Shown here in pieces: positions 1-10,591 of a DNA stretch of 64,000 nt. Under the pieces are notes generated by a model that saw only the letters and a list, made by a program, of their open reading frames with translations, was not told the DNA's origin and made no database searches. Where the stretch lies: positions 16,359,903 to 16,423,902 of the forward strand of contig CM036243.1 of the NCBI GenBank assembly GCA_020698575.1. Direction: 5' to 3'. The DNA is from Bostrychus sinensis. Taxonomy: Eukaryota; Chordata; Actinopteri; Gobiiformes; Eleotridae. How positions within the stretch are numbered: position 1 is the first letter of the stretch; the number at the start of each line of letters is the position of its first letter. A program made the translations under genes and the position numbers.

Positions 1-261
1 CAACAGTACTGAGCTACGACCAACCACAGTAGCAGTAAAAAAAAAAAAAAAAATTCTAGATTTTTTTTAGATTACTGCCATCAAATTCAAAATGAGCTAT
101 TATTTGCCATGAAATAGTTTTTATTTTCATTTTACACACTTCCTTACCCCGCGTCTAACAGCTGTGCTTTTGTTGTTCTCTTTGAGTTGTGTTTGTTTCT
201 GATATTTCTTTATCTTTTTGACTCACACCAAATGTTTACTTTTTGGTGCCCTTTGCTTTGT

Positions 262-268
262 GTATAAA
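262..268 (+). promoter_or_regulatory. TATA box of the lectin gene
   Basis: TATAAAT lies about 90 bp before a plausible 5' UTR donor at 360 and well upstream of the ATG at 508. Transcription would start near 290-295. A TATA box fits an inducible secreted lectin. This is inferred from spacing only. Confidence 0.5.
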
Positions 269-377
269 TCCACCCTTACTGTGCTGTGCTGTACAGTTCA
301 AGATCGCATCACACTGAAGATACAATCTTCAAGCTCAGAAGGCTGACTGTCTAGAGCAAGTATGTTAGTATCTCTTA

Positions 378-378
<1 letters not shown>

Positions 379-452
<74 letters not shown>
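379..452. repeat. Compound (TA)n(GA)n microsatellite
   Basis: An alternating TA tract of roughly 40 bp runs directly into a GA tract of roughly 30 bp and a short GATA stretch. It fills the middle of the inferred 5' UTR intron (360-500) of the lectin gene and ends about 50 bp before the acceptor at 500. Confidence 0.95.
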
Positions 453-454
<2 letters not shown>

Positions 455-507
455 TAGAGATTGTCACTAACTTTAAAAACAAACATTTGCTTATCTCCAG
501 GTCCAAA

Positions 508-1491
508 ATGTTGTCAGTGGCTCTACTTTTCTTTACTCTGACCATCTCTACTAGGGCTGAAGGTGAGTGTACATTGACTACATCCAGTGATTAATAAGTC
601 ATAATTTTAATGACACGCACAAGTCTTTATCCTCAGAAACCTTGTCTGCCAACATGTCCTGTCCTACAAACTGGACTCTGCATGATCAGCGCTGTTTCCA
701 GTACAACCCAACTCTCTTGAGCTGGGCAAATGCTCAGGTATTCAGCACAAAAAGAGTAGTGCAGTTTCTTAGGGTTAGGGTTGGGAGTAGAAGGATCTTC
801 TTTCTGTGCTTAGTGAGAATTATCTTTGATTCTGCTCATTTCAGAAATACTGTCTTTCTAAAGAGGGGAGCCTTGCATCACTCTACACTCTTAAACAGGT
901 GTTGGCAGTTCAGGCAATGACCAAAAATAACATTACAAGAATTCCTGTGTGGATTGGAGGATCAAACTGTCAACAAGTAAGTGACTTATAGGTCTGGTTA
1001 AAAATACAGATGATTGCAACTTGATTGCATTTGTTTTCACCAGACTGTTGACTTCTTATATGTGACTATATCTTGCACACTGTGAAACTGTAAAACTTGT
1101 TCATGTGTTTTCCTCATGAACCAGTAATCACATGCATGTTCAATAACATTCACTCAAGTTACCAAGATTCATACAGTATATAGCCTTATACACTTCCTAA
1201 TATTGCTGTTTTTTACTACACAGACGGATTACTGGTTCTGGTACAGTGATAAACCATTTCATTTCCCGTACTGGTGTCCAGGAAATCCTGTTAATGACAA
1301 AGACAAGTGTTGCTTGCAGATTTCTCCAACAGGTGTTGTGTTTATTTAATTTTTAATACTATTTATATTGTAATTCTCTTATATAAAATTGTTTTTATTA
1401 TATATTTATATAATTTACAGTGAGCAGTTGCTGGGTGAACTCTGAATGTTTTCAGAACCTCCCTTCAGTCTGTGCAAGAGCCCCCCAATAA
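508..1491 (+). CDS. Secreted C-type lectin-like protein (single CTLD)
   Basis: Five coding exons join in frame: 508-562, 637-737, 845-976, 1224-1332 and 1421-1491, giving about 155 residues. Residues 1-17 are a hydrophobic signal peptide (MLSVALLFF...), so the protein is probably secreted. The rest is one C-type lectin domain: the opening CPTNW...RCF, a WIGG core in place of the usual WIGL, and conserved cysteines to the end (CWVNSEC...VCAR). The usual calcium/sugar motifs (EPN or QPD, and WND) are absent; the sequence at those places reads NPVND and WVNS. A calcium-independent or altered ligand is therefore inferred. Size and layout resemble fish ladderlectin or type II antifreeze-like lectins, but I cannot name the orthologue. 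A 5' UTR exon probably ends at 359 (donor GTATGT at 360) and splices to 501, seven bases before the ATG. Confidence 0.85.
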
Positions 1492-1517
1492 CGGTAGTGA
1501 TTGTCAGAAACAAATTA

Positions 1518-1551
1518 ATAATAAATAAATAAATAAATAAATAAATAAAAA
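1518..1551. repeat. (AAAT)n microsatellite containing AATAAA signals
   Basis: The tetranucleotide run starts about 28 bp after the lectin stop codon and contains several overlapping AATAAA hexamers, so it may also serve as the polyadenylation signal of that gene. Another AATAAA is at about 1754-1760. Confidence 0.85.
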
Positions 1552-2030
1552 GGAATATTTGTATGCGTGGTAATTATGTTGGTTGTAAATGGGAGACCTG
1601 TTTTTGTTTTCAAGTATGCTTAATATAGTGGCAATGTACAAAACAATACACAGTAGTAAAAAGTAATTCAACAGCAGCAAATAACAACAAAGATGAACCA
1701 CCTGAGTCATTTGAATCATTTTCTGCTCATATGTATTTTTGTTACTATAATCATAAATAAAGCGTATAATCCTTACCGTGCTTCCAGTTTTATGGTCTCG
1801 TTGTCAGACATGGGAGACTGATAAGATTTTTCAGATTTAGTCTCTAAGCTCCTCCAAGTAATTCAGAACACTCATAACGTTAATTAGCCCAGTGTTAACT
1901 AGGGGTGAGCCTATTACACTGAATAAAAAATATATGTCCTTATCAGTATACAAAAATATTAACCACGATAAACACAAATTCATAAACATTAATTTAGTTT
2001 GTTGTGGTATTATTTATGTTCTACACCATC
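1552..2030. other. Lectin-RFC1 intergenic interval
   Basis: AT-rich spacer between the lectin 3' end and the RFC1 promoter. I see no exon-like open frame flanked by splice signals and no recognisable transposon. Confidence 0.5.
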
Positions 2031-2051
2031 ATTTGATTATTTTTCTGACAT

Positions 2052-2140
2052 GAAGTGACGTACTCAACGGACGCACTCCATCCCAAATTCCGGTTGGCGT
2101 CATCTCCAGGCGACGAAAGTGTTGTGCTTCGCGCCAAGCA
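2052..2140 (+). promoter_or_regulatory. RFC1 promoter with E2F-like and CRE-like sites
   Basis: TTCGCGCC at 2128-2135 matches the E2F consensus and lies about 60 bp before the RFC1 ATG. A TGACGT half-CRE is at about 2056-2062. There is no TATA box. E2F control is established for many S-phase replication genes; its use here is inferred from the motif and its position. Confidence 0.5.
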
Positions 2141-2195
2141 GTGAATGTTCTTAATTTCCAGACAACAACCTGTGCTAAAACAAGTCTCGTCAGCA

Positions 2196-5100
2196 ATGGT
2201 ATGTAATCTAGTGGTTCGAACAAGTATCCTAACACTTGTTATATATTTAGTCTATCAGTTTAACTAAGCGTTTACCTGGTTAGCTTGACAAACTGTTGAT
2301 GCGCTAAACTTTCCATATTAGCTCCAGCTAAAATAAATGCGTTGAAATTTAATAACATTAAAAGGTAACTTGAGGCGGTCAGCAATGCGCTGCAATCAGC
2401 ACAGCATACTGTATGCTTTTCACAAATGTCAAGTGCTTATATTTGTTTCTAACTTTCGTGACGTGCACTGACATGAGTTGCCTCTGCAGGACATCAGGCG
2501 GTTCTTTGCACCGACGTCTGCTACACCTGCGGTGCAAAAACCAGCCCCCAATGGTAACATCAAATCAGAGAAGAAGAAGAAGAAAAATCCACTGCCTTCA
2601 GACGAAGATGTGAAATTTTCAACAAAATCCAAGGCAACGACATATTTGTTGTTTTTTTATTTTAAATATTGATATATATTTCTATCTATATTGTCAAAGA
2701 TGACTAAAATATGTTTATCAGGTTTCCAAATCAGAAGAGAGACGCAAAGACTGCGAGAAAAAACGCAAGAAACACGCAGTAATAGATTCAGGTTAGTACT
2801 GCCACACAATGTAGAAGTTATGATAATAATTATTTTTGTTATTGTTATTATTATGATTATTATTTGAGCACCCTCTTGTGTGTGGAAACAACTTGTTCCC
2901 CTTAATGCTCTCCTTCAAGACTCCGATGATGAGATAACAGTAAAGCTAAAGAAGTCCCCAAAAGAGAAACAGAAGGCTGCCAAAACAGAAGAACAGCCTC
3001 TTAAAAAAGACCCAGTTCATTATATCTCTGAAACAGGTAAATGTTACTTCTTTGCAGGTTTAGTATGTATTGATTGTGCAGACTCTGAAGGTCAAATCAC
3101 ATTGTCTTTTTCTGCAGACTCAGACAGTGACACTTTTCAAAGCCTGAAAAAGGTCTCTAAAACTAAACAGAATGGCACATCCGGACTAGAAAAGACAGAT
3201 ACAAAAGGTTTGAGGACCAAAGAAAGCAGCAAATCTCCAGTAAAGGCCACAACTCATGGAAAATCTGCACTGAAGTCTCCTGTCACTCCTAAAGCAGCTC
3301 CACCTCCCAAACCCAAACATACACCCACCTCAGTTTTTGACTACTTTGGCAGCGGGACAATTCAGCGCTCAGATAAGAAGCTTGTGGCAAGCATCAAACG
3401 GAAAGCTGTGAGTTTTTAGATGTTGTTTCTTGTTTGTTCTCTTATTATTTTTATGTTTTATCCTTCAGTGTCTTACAAAAGTAGTCCACTTTGACTTTTT
3501 GTTTGGTAAAAATGCAAACACTTAAACATTGTGCAGCCAATCAAAGACACAGATGATCTGAGTGATGAACAAATTGCCAGACAGCTGCAGATGGATGAGG
3601 ACATGGAGGTAAGCTATCTGTGAAATAAGTTTAGTGGCAATGTTTTACAGTTAAAATATGCATGGTTACATTTACTAAGATATACTTACTTTTGCTGCTT
3701 ATACATAGCTGGAAAAACAGGTTCATGAGGATGAAGAGTTTGCCCGTACGCTGGCTATGTTGGATCAAGAACCTCTGGCTAAAAAAGTGACGCCCATAAC
3801 ACAAAATTCATGTTAACTATTAATGCCAATATGTTGTGTATAATGCTGTGTGTTTTCCCAGGCTCGTAAAGGCTCTGATGAAGTAAGTACCAAGAGTACC
3901 ACAGAATCTGCTGCTGGTACTAATATTAGTCCAATAAAGTCTCAGCAAGGAGGTAACATGTCAGAGGATGTCATCAGTCCATCACCTAAAAAAAGCCCTG
4001 CTAAAGCCAGCTCTAAACTTGCCGTGATGAAAAAAAAGCATGAGGAGAGAGAAACTTCAATGAATAAAATGCAGATTTCACCCACAAAATTAATTATCTC
4101 TCCTAAAAAAGTGCCAGTCCCTTTGCTAACTCCAGAGAAGAAATTTACACCCAAAGCAGGAACCACGCTGACTTCTCTTAAAACTTCTCCAAAGAAAACA
4201 GAGGTGAGAAAAGTCTGTTGAATATTTAACTTTGCAGCATAAAATGTTACCTTTGTTCTTGTCATTAGAGTACAAGTACAAGTCCTGAAGACACAGAGAA
4301 GAAGAAGGTTAATGCTTCAGCGTACAGAAACTACCTTAACAGAGATGGTCCAAGGGCTCTAGGCTCCAAGGAAATCCCTCAGGTGAGAAAGGGACATTTG
4401 TTCTGAGATGCAAGCCGAAGTAACTGCACATCCACATATGCCTTTGGTTTGTTGATCATTACTTACTGTAGGTCGTGGTGCATTTTGCAGGGAGCAGAGA
4501 ATTGTCTTGAAGGTCTTTTGTTTGTGATAACTGGGGTCCTGGAGTCCATGGAGAGGGATGATGCAAAATCCCTGATTGAACGTTATGGGGGGAAAGTGAC
4601 AGGGAACATCAGTAAAAAGACAACTTACCTCGTCCAAGGGCGAGACAGTGGTGTCTCAAAACTCGAAAAGGTAGGTCACACTGCTTACGCTAGACTAGAA
4701 CTTCACTTTTTAAAGTAGGTGAACATTCATATTGCAGTTCTTTATTTTTTTAGCTAATAATACACCTTGATAATGTAATTCTTAGTGAACGTATTGTTGT
4801 GACTGTAACATGGTGGTGAACATCCTTTACATTCTTACTCAGATCATTTATGTTAGTTGTACATTCTTATATGTTGCCATTCTCAGGCTGAGAGCTTTGG
4901 TACCAAGATCTTGGATGAAGATGCCTTATTGGAGCTCATCAGGACCAGGCCTGGAAAGAAATCCAAGTATGAGATTGCTGCAGAGGCTGAGGTTAGCTCT
5001 TAAATATTTTCTATCCAAATCCATATCAAAACTCCTGTGTGTTTAATTGGAGTTATTTATTTATTTATTTATTTTTTTTTTTGAGAAGACGTCAGTTGTA

Positions 5101-8100
5101 GATTTTATACTACTATGATAGAGTATGTACAATTTTCATTCATTCTCTGATTTAATTTATTTGTTTAAGGCTAAAGCCTCAAAGACTGGAACTCCACGCA
5201 CTCAGGCAAAGAACACACCCAAATCCCAGAAGATCTCTCCCTCTAAAGGGAATTCAAGGTCCCCTCAAACTCCAAGCCCGTCCAAGACTGGCCAGTCACA
5301 AGCTCACAGTGCTCGGGTTGGACAATTTAGCATACCCTCTGTGAGAGGTTCAGGCCATACAACGCAGAGGGAGCTAGGCCTTTCCTCATCTTTATCACCC
5401 TCTCTGTCTGGGGAAGAGGCCAGTCTGCTCTGGGTAGACAAATACCGTCCACGGTCTCTCAAAACAGTCATTGGCCAGCAAGGTGACCAGAGCTGTGCCA
5501 ATAAACTTCTGCGCTGGCTTCAGAACTGGCACAAAAATCACAGTGGTGGCTCATCTAAGCCAGCAGGTATCAGACAAACCACTAAAACATTCTTTATTAT
5601 GTGTTGATATAGTTCTGAATGTTTTTGTTTTTTTTACTTTACAGTTGCAAAGTTTGGGAAATTTGGAGGGGGAAAAGATGATGGGTCTGCATTTAAAGCT
5701 GCTCTACTCTCAGGACCACCAGGAGTGGGGAAGACAACCACAGCAGCACTGGTTTGTGAGGTCAGTCTTTAAGTACTGGTATTGTAGCTTACAATTGTTT
5801 GTCTTTGACTATAACATGACTTAGTACTAATTAATTTTCTCCCACATATTCTGTAGGAACTGGGCTATAGCTATGTGGAGATGAATGCCAGCTGTACTCG
5901 GAGCAAAAACAGCCTGAAAGAAGTTGTGGCAGAATCACTCAATAACACAAGCATTGAAAACTTCTACAAGGGTAATTCATTAGTGCATCTTATGACTTGG
6001 TGAGGGGAACTACAGTCTCTGCTTTAGCTGGTAATAATACTGGTATGCTTTGTAGGCACGTCTCAAAAAGTGAGCAGTAAACATGTCCTTATTATGGATG
6101 AAGTTGATGGCATGGCTGGAAATGAGGATCGAGGAGGAATACAGGTACCAGTAGTAGTTCCCTCATTTTTGTGAAGATGTAATCAGTCGTCTTTTCACTG
6201 CTTGACTCTTGATATATGCTCTGTGTAGGAAATGATTGGCCTGATCAAAAGTTCAAAGGTCCCCATTATTTGCATGTGTAATGATCGCAACCATCAGAAG
6301 ATTAGGTCACTTGCCAACTACTGTTTTGACCTGCGTTTTCAAAGGCCACGAGTGGAACAGATTAAGGTAAATACACACTTTTTAAATACCTTCTTTAAAG
6401 TTTACTGTCCATCCTCTGACATTTATTTTTAACAGGGAGCTATGATGTCCATAGCTTTCAAAGAAGGAATAAAAATTCCACCTCCAGCACTTAACGAAAT
6501 TATTTTGGCATCCAATCAGGATGTCCGACAGGTAACCAGAATTTTAATTTAACAACTTTATTATTCACACATTCAAAACCCTGTTTTTTCAATGTACTGG
6601 TTCTTTTTTTATATTTCCAGGTGCTGCACAATCTGAGCATGTGGTCAGCAAAGAACAAAGTGATGACATATGATCAGTGCAAGTCTGATGCAGCCAGTGC
6701 CCGCAAGGACATGAAATTGGGTCCATTTGATGTTTGCAGAAAAGTTTTTGCCTCTGGGGAGGAGACCGCTCACATGAGCTTCATTGACAAGTCCGACCTC
6801 TTCTTTCATGACTATTCACTTGCACCACTCTTTGTCCAAGAGAACTACCTCCATGTTCGCCCCGCAGCTGCTGCGTGAGAATCTACCTCTTATCTCCCAA
6901 TAGCACACATAAAGAGGTTCTTCAGAAAGTAATTTGTTTTGTGGTCTTTCTCTTTCCCTGTTAGTGGTGATCTCAAATCACATCTGGTGTTAATCAGTAA
7001 GACCGCTGACTCCATCTGTGATGGAGATATTGTGGACAGAATGATACGTTCCAGGCAGAACTGGTCACTATTGCCTACACAGGTACTACACACATGCATC
7101 ATTTAGATTCTACTGTAACTCTTATGTATTAGTTATGAACATGCAGCGACATTTTGTCACCCTGAAGCTGAGACAATAGTGTAGATATTTTATTATCTGT
7201 GCTTCTAGGCCATTTATGCCAGTGTGTTACCTGGAGAACTCATGAGAGGCTACATGGGTCAGTTTCCCACTTTTCCCAGCTGGCTTGGCAAAAACTCTTC
7301 CACCAATAAACATTCCCGCATTGTGCAGGAGCTCTCCTCTCACATGAGCTTAAAGTGAGTGTAACTTTTACCCAACCTACTTTACTTAACAATGAAATAA
7401 TAGTAGTGCCCTATAATACCTGTTTCTGGTTGGTGCAGAACATTCAGCAGCAGACAGGCAGTGAACCTTGACTACCTTCACTATTTACGGAAGGCACTAC
7501 TGAACCCTCTTCAGAAGTATGGGGCAGATGGTGCTGGACAGGCTGTGCAGCTCCTGGATGATTACCAGCTCATCAGGGAGGATGTGGATAGCATCATGGA
7601 GATCAGCATCTGGGGTGGCCAGCATGATCCCTACTCCAAACTGGACTCTAAGGTCAGAGGCTTGTACTGTACGGCAGTTAGTTAGTTAGTTGGTGAACAG
7701 ATGACGTGAAAAACACTGAATATCTAGGCACGCTAAGCAAGCGTAATGATTTGTGTTACAAGTGCCAAATTGTGATGGCTCGACGACTGGGTCAGAGCTC
7801 CAAAATAACGTCTCTTGGGGTCTAATGAAGGAACTTTGGTGGACCCAGGGCTTTAAGTTCTCTGGCACTGTGCCAGATTTCCAGCGTGTGGTGCTTTGCT
7901 GCTTGTTAATAAATGACTTTCAAACTTTTGATTTAAGATTGCTAATGATAAACGCGCCAAAGGAACTCGGCTTTCTCTCCCTACAAAACTATTATAGCCT
8001 ATTGGAGGTAGCCTTGAACGGATGGGGTGTTTTAAAACGTATGGTTGTGATCCAGCTGGAACCAGGCCATACGACGCGTTGCTCATCTGTCTCCTGTCTC

Positions 8101-9529
8101 CCTCACTCACTGACCCGGGCCCACCCGCTCCTCTTGTCTGAGTGACAGCAGTGGCATTCAGTCTAACCTTTACGTTGGTCATATCTCTCCTGTTAAGAGT
8201 TGTTCAGTGTTAGCTCATGTTTGTCTATGAAGCTTAAAACTACGTTTATGACCACGCTTTCAAAAAAAATTTCATGCGCGCCACAGCGTCGAGCCGTTCA
8301 TTATGTACTTGTCTCTGTTGGACCCCGCAGCGCACAAGGAGCAGCTTTTGAACTAAACACACGTTGATACTCCCGTTCCAGTGTGTGCCAGGAAAAGAGA
8401 GAGATGCATGCAGCAAGCAGCAGTTTGTTCACTAAAATTTAGCAAAGCAGCTAGTATATTTACCTGGAGGTGTTGTTTCCTCTTGAGCAGTGCTGTCTGA
8501 GAAATTGACTCCTTTAGTTTAGCTGCTTAGTGCAGTGACAATGATTTGATATGATTGCGATATGATTGTAAATAGCTTACTAAAAAGAAAAGTTCAGTAT
8601 ATTTGCTTATTAAAAACAATTAAAAACTTCACACCTTCTGTGCAGGCTTTTCTGCAGCCTTCATCTCCACAATAAAGTCTAGTCTAGACTAGATCAACAG
8701 TCTACCAGTCCCTGTTTATATAAACGGCTCATGACACAAAATGTTTTGTCTTGAATTTTGGATAGGAATAAAACCATAAATTGCATCCATAATTTACTTC
8801 AGCCTGGAGTTAGCTGAAAGTATTCTGTCATCTAAAATGCACCCGAATTCAGGAAATTGTCTATTTTGTTAATCTCATACTAAAGAGATAGACATTTAAA
8901 ATGTTGTTTAGGGTGACCGTCTCGCTTGAACCCCCTGTGGACCAGCATTTCTATTATAAAGGTCTCAGAATACACAGTGCATTGGAGTTTGTTTTGTTTT
9001 GGGGCTGCATATTAGGCAGGTGGGCCTAACACATAACAATAAACCCGGGTTGTCATTATGTCACGCCTCTTTGGCGTGTTATTTTGTATTCTTACCATGT
9101 TGTAAGTTACTGTGAAAGCAATCTGACAGGTGGATGTTTCTAACTAATTTGCCTTGTGTTTTTTGACAGGTGAAGGCAACATTCACACGTGCTTACAACA
9201 AAGAGGTCCACCTCACACCATACTCTTTGCAAGTGGTCAAGAAGGGCCGACGTGGAGGTGGAGGCGAGACAGAGCTTGGAGAAGATATTGACAATGAAGT
9301 TCATGAGTCAGAAGAAGAGCGAGACAACCTCCAAATGGATGCCATGATCAAAGTAAGAAACATTTATAGTGGTTATAAAATAATAATAAAAATAATTTTT
9401 ATAATTTGTGTTTTATTATAACTGCAGCAGAAGAAGGCAAAACCCACAAAAGAAACCAAGAAGGTAAAGACAGAGGATTCTGGGAAGGGCAAGGGCAAAG
9501 GCAAGGGAAAAGGCAAGAATAAAAAATAA
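2196..9529 (+). CDS. rfc1: Replication factor C subunit 1 (clamp loader large subunit)
   Basis: RFC1 is the ATPase subunit that opens PCNA and loads it on primer ends in the nucleus. Coding exons: 2196-2198, 2490-2633, 2722-2791, 2920-3036, 3118-3407, 3537-3608, 3709-3786, 3862-4203, 4269-4382, 4491-4670, 4887-4991, 5170-5566, 5645-5760, 5857-5971, 6056-6144, 6229-6366, 6436-6531, 6621-6874, 6965-7082, 7209-7354, 7439-7652, 9170-9352, 9428-9529. They give about 1160 aa (human about 1148). The first exon carries only the ATG. In order: a PIP-like N-terminus (MDIRRFF), a lysine-rich linker with a second PIP-like TSVFDYF near residue 185, BRCT domain about 411-505, AAA+ domain from about 592 with Walker A GPPGVGKT (661-668) and Walker B MDEVD (728-732), the RFC1 C-terminal domain, and a KGKGKGKG basic tail. 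The conserved NASD motif reads NASC here (Cys689). The end of exon 2 and the start of exon 23 are ambiguous (see findings). Confidence 0.97.
7748..7835 (+). mobile_element. Tc1-like transposase fragment in RFC1 intron 21
   Basis: A short stretch resembles the helix-turn-helix coding region of a Tc1-like family that also left pieces at 10.8, 15.8 and 47.0 kb (compare GTGATGGCT, CTGGGTCAG and the following AAA). It sits in the gene's largest intron (7653-9169). Its ends are gone. I recognise nothing else in that intron. Confidence 0.6.
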
Positions 9530-10591
9530 TCTTTGAAAAAATAGACTTAAACACAATTCCTTCTGCACTTGGCTTTGCCCCAACAACATCCATTATTAAG
9601 TAGCGACTCAACAATAACTCCTGCTGCATCTGTACCTTATTGTATATACTGTATGTGCTGCAAGTGTGAGTGGTGGTTTCTACTTTTTACTTAACTGAGT
9701 CTCAACCAAGCAAATGATGGATATGTCCTTCCAACAGTTATCATGTCTACACACATTTGTAGTGGTGTGTTACATTAGTGGAGTGTTGTAGATGCTGTAA
9801 ATAATGTGACTAAGCCATTAAGGACTGTTACTTTTTGCTTTGACCTAAAAATGTTGCAACTTCAGATTTTGCTCTTTAGCACTGATCACAAATTGTAAAT
9901 TGCAACTTTATATTGTATCAATAGAGAATGTGTCATGAATTCTGTGTGTTTTTTCTTAAAAAACAATTTAACACAGATGGTATAGAAACTAAAAATAATT
10001 ATTCAAACAACTCTTGCTACAGCATCTGTTTTTTTTTTTTTTTTTTTTTTTTCATTGCCACAAGCTTATTTATTGAAAAAAAAATTCCTGGCTGGCAAAG
10101 AACACATTACTACATGGCCTTGGGCCTTAAATCACTTCTGCTAAATAAATACATTTTATAAGAAAAAATTTAACATTAATTTGAGACCATAACTTAGTTG
10201 AAAGCTGCAGGCACTCTAAAAATTAAATTATGTACACAGTCTTGGTTCATGGAAAGCAGGGCTGGGCAAGACACTTTCGTCATATATGTTACTGTCACGA
10301 TGTTGTGGTCCTGATACAATTCATATGATACAAATATTGCAATTTGATATTATCAAATACTGCAATATTTTCTCCTTAAATTATACAAGAAACCAAGCGA
10401 TGTTTCCAAAAGTTACCTTGACATTCATTTATCAAATACTCTTGACTAGTTTTGTCCCACATTTGACTGTGAAAAAGCACCATTTGTATGGATGATGTCA
10501 CAGTATCAACGAATAGAAAGTATCTACATCGGGCGAAAATATTGAAACTTAGTGTTGCCTTACAAAATATCACAAAACATCAATGTGTTCC
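9530..10591. other. Convergent 3' ends of RFC1 and WDR19
   Basis: Only 1062 bp separate the two stop codons, so this is 3' UTR from both sides. A minus-strand AATAAA (plus-strand 10069-10074) suits WDR19. The only clear plus-strand AATAAA is at 10144-10149; if RFC1 uses it, the two transcripts overlap tail to tail by about 75-100 nt. A 24-bp poly(T) run is at about 10029-10052. From about 10255 a degraded repeat with a GGGCTGGGCAA start may be a MITE end. Confidence 0.5.

Noticed and set aside
7853..8182. Open frames on both strands in RFC1 intron 21
   Set aside because: No family resemblance and no splice context; the interval is intronic between well-supported exons.
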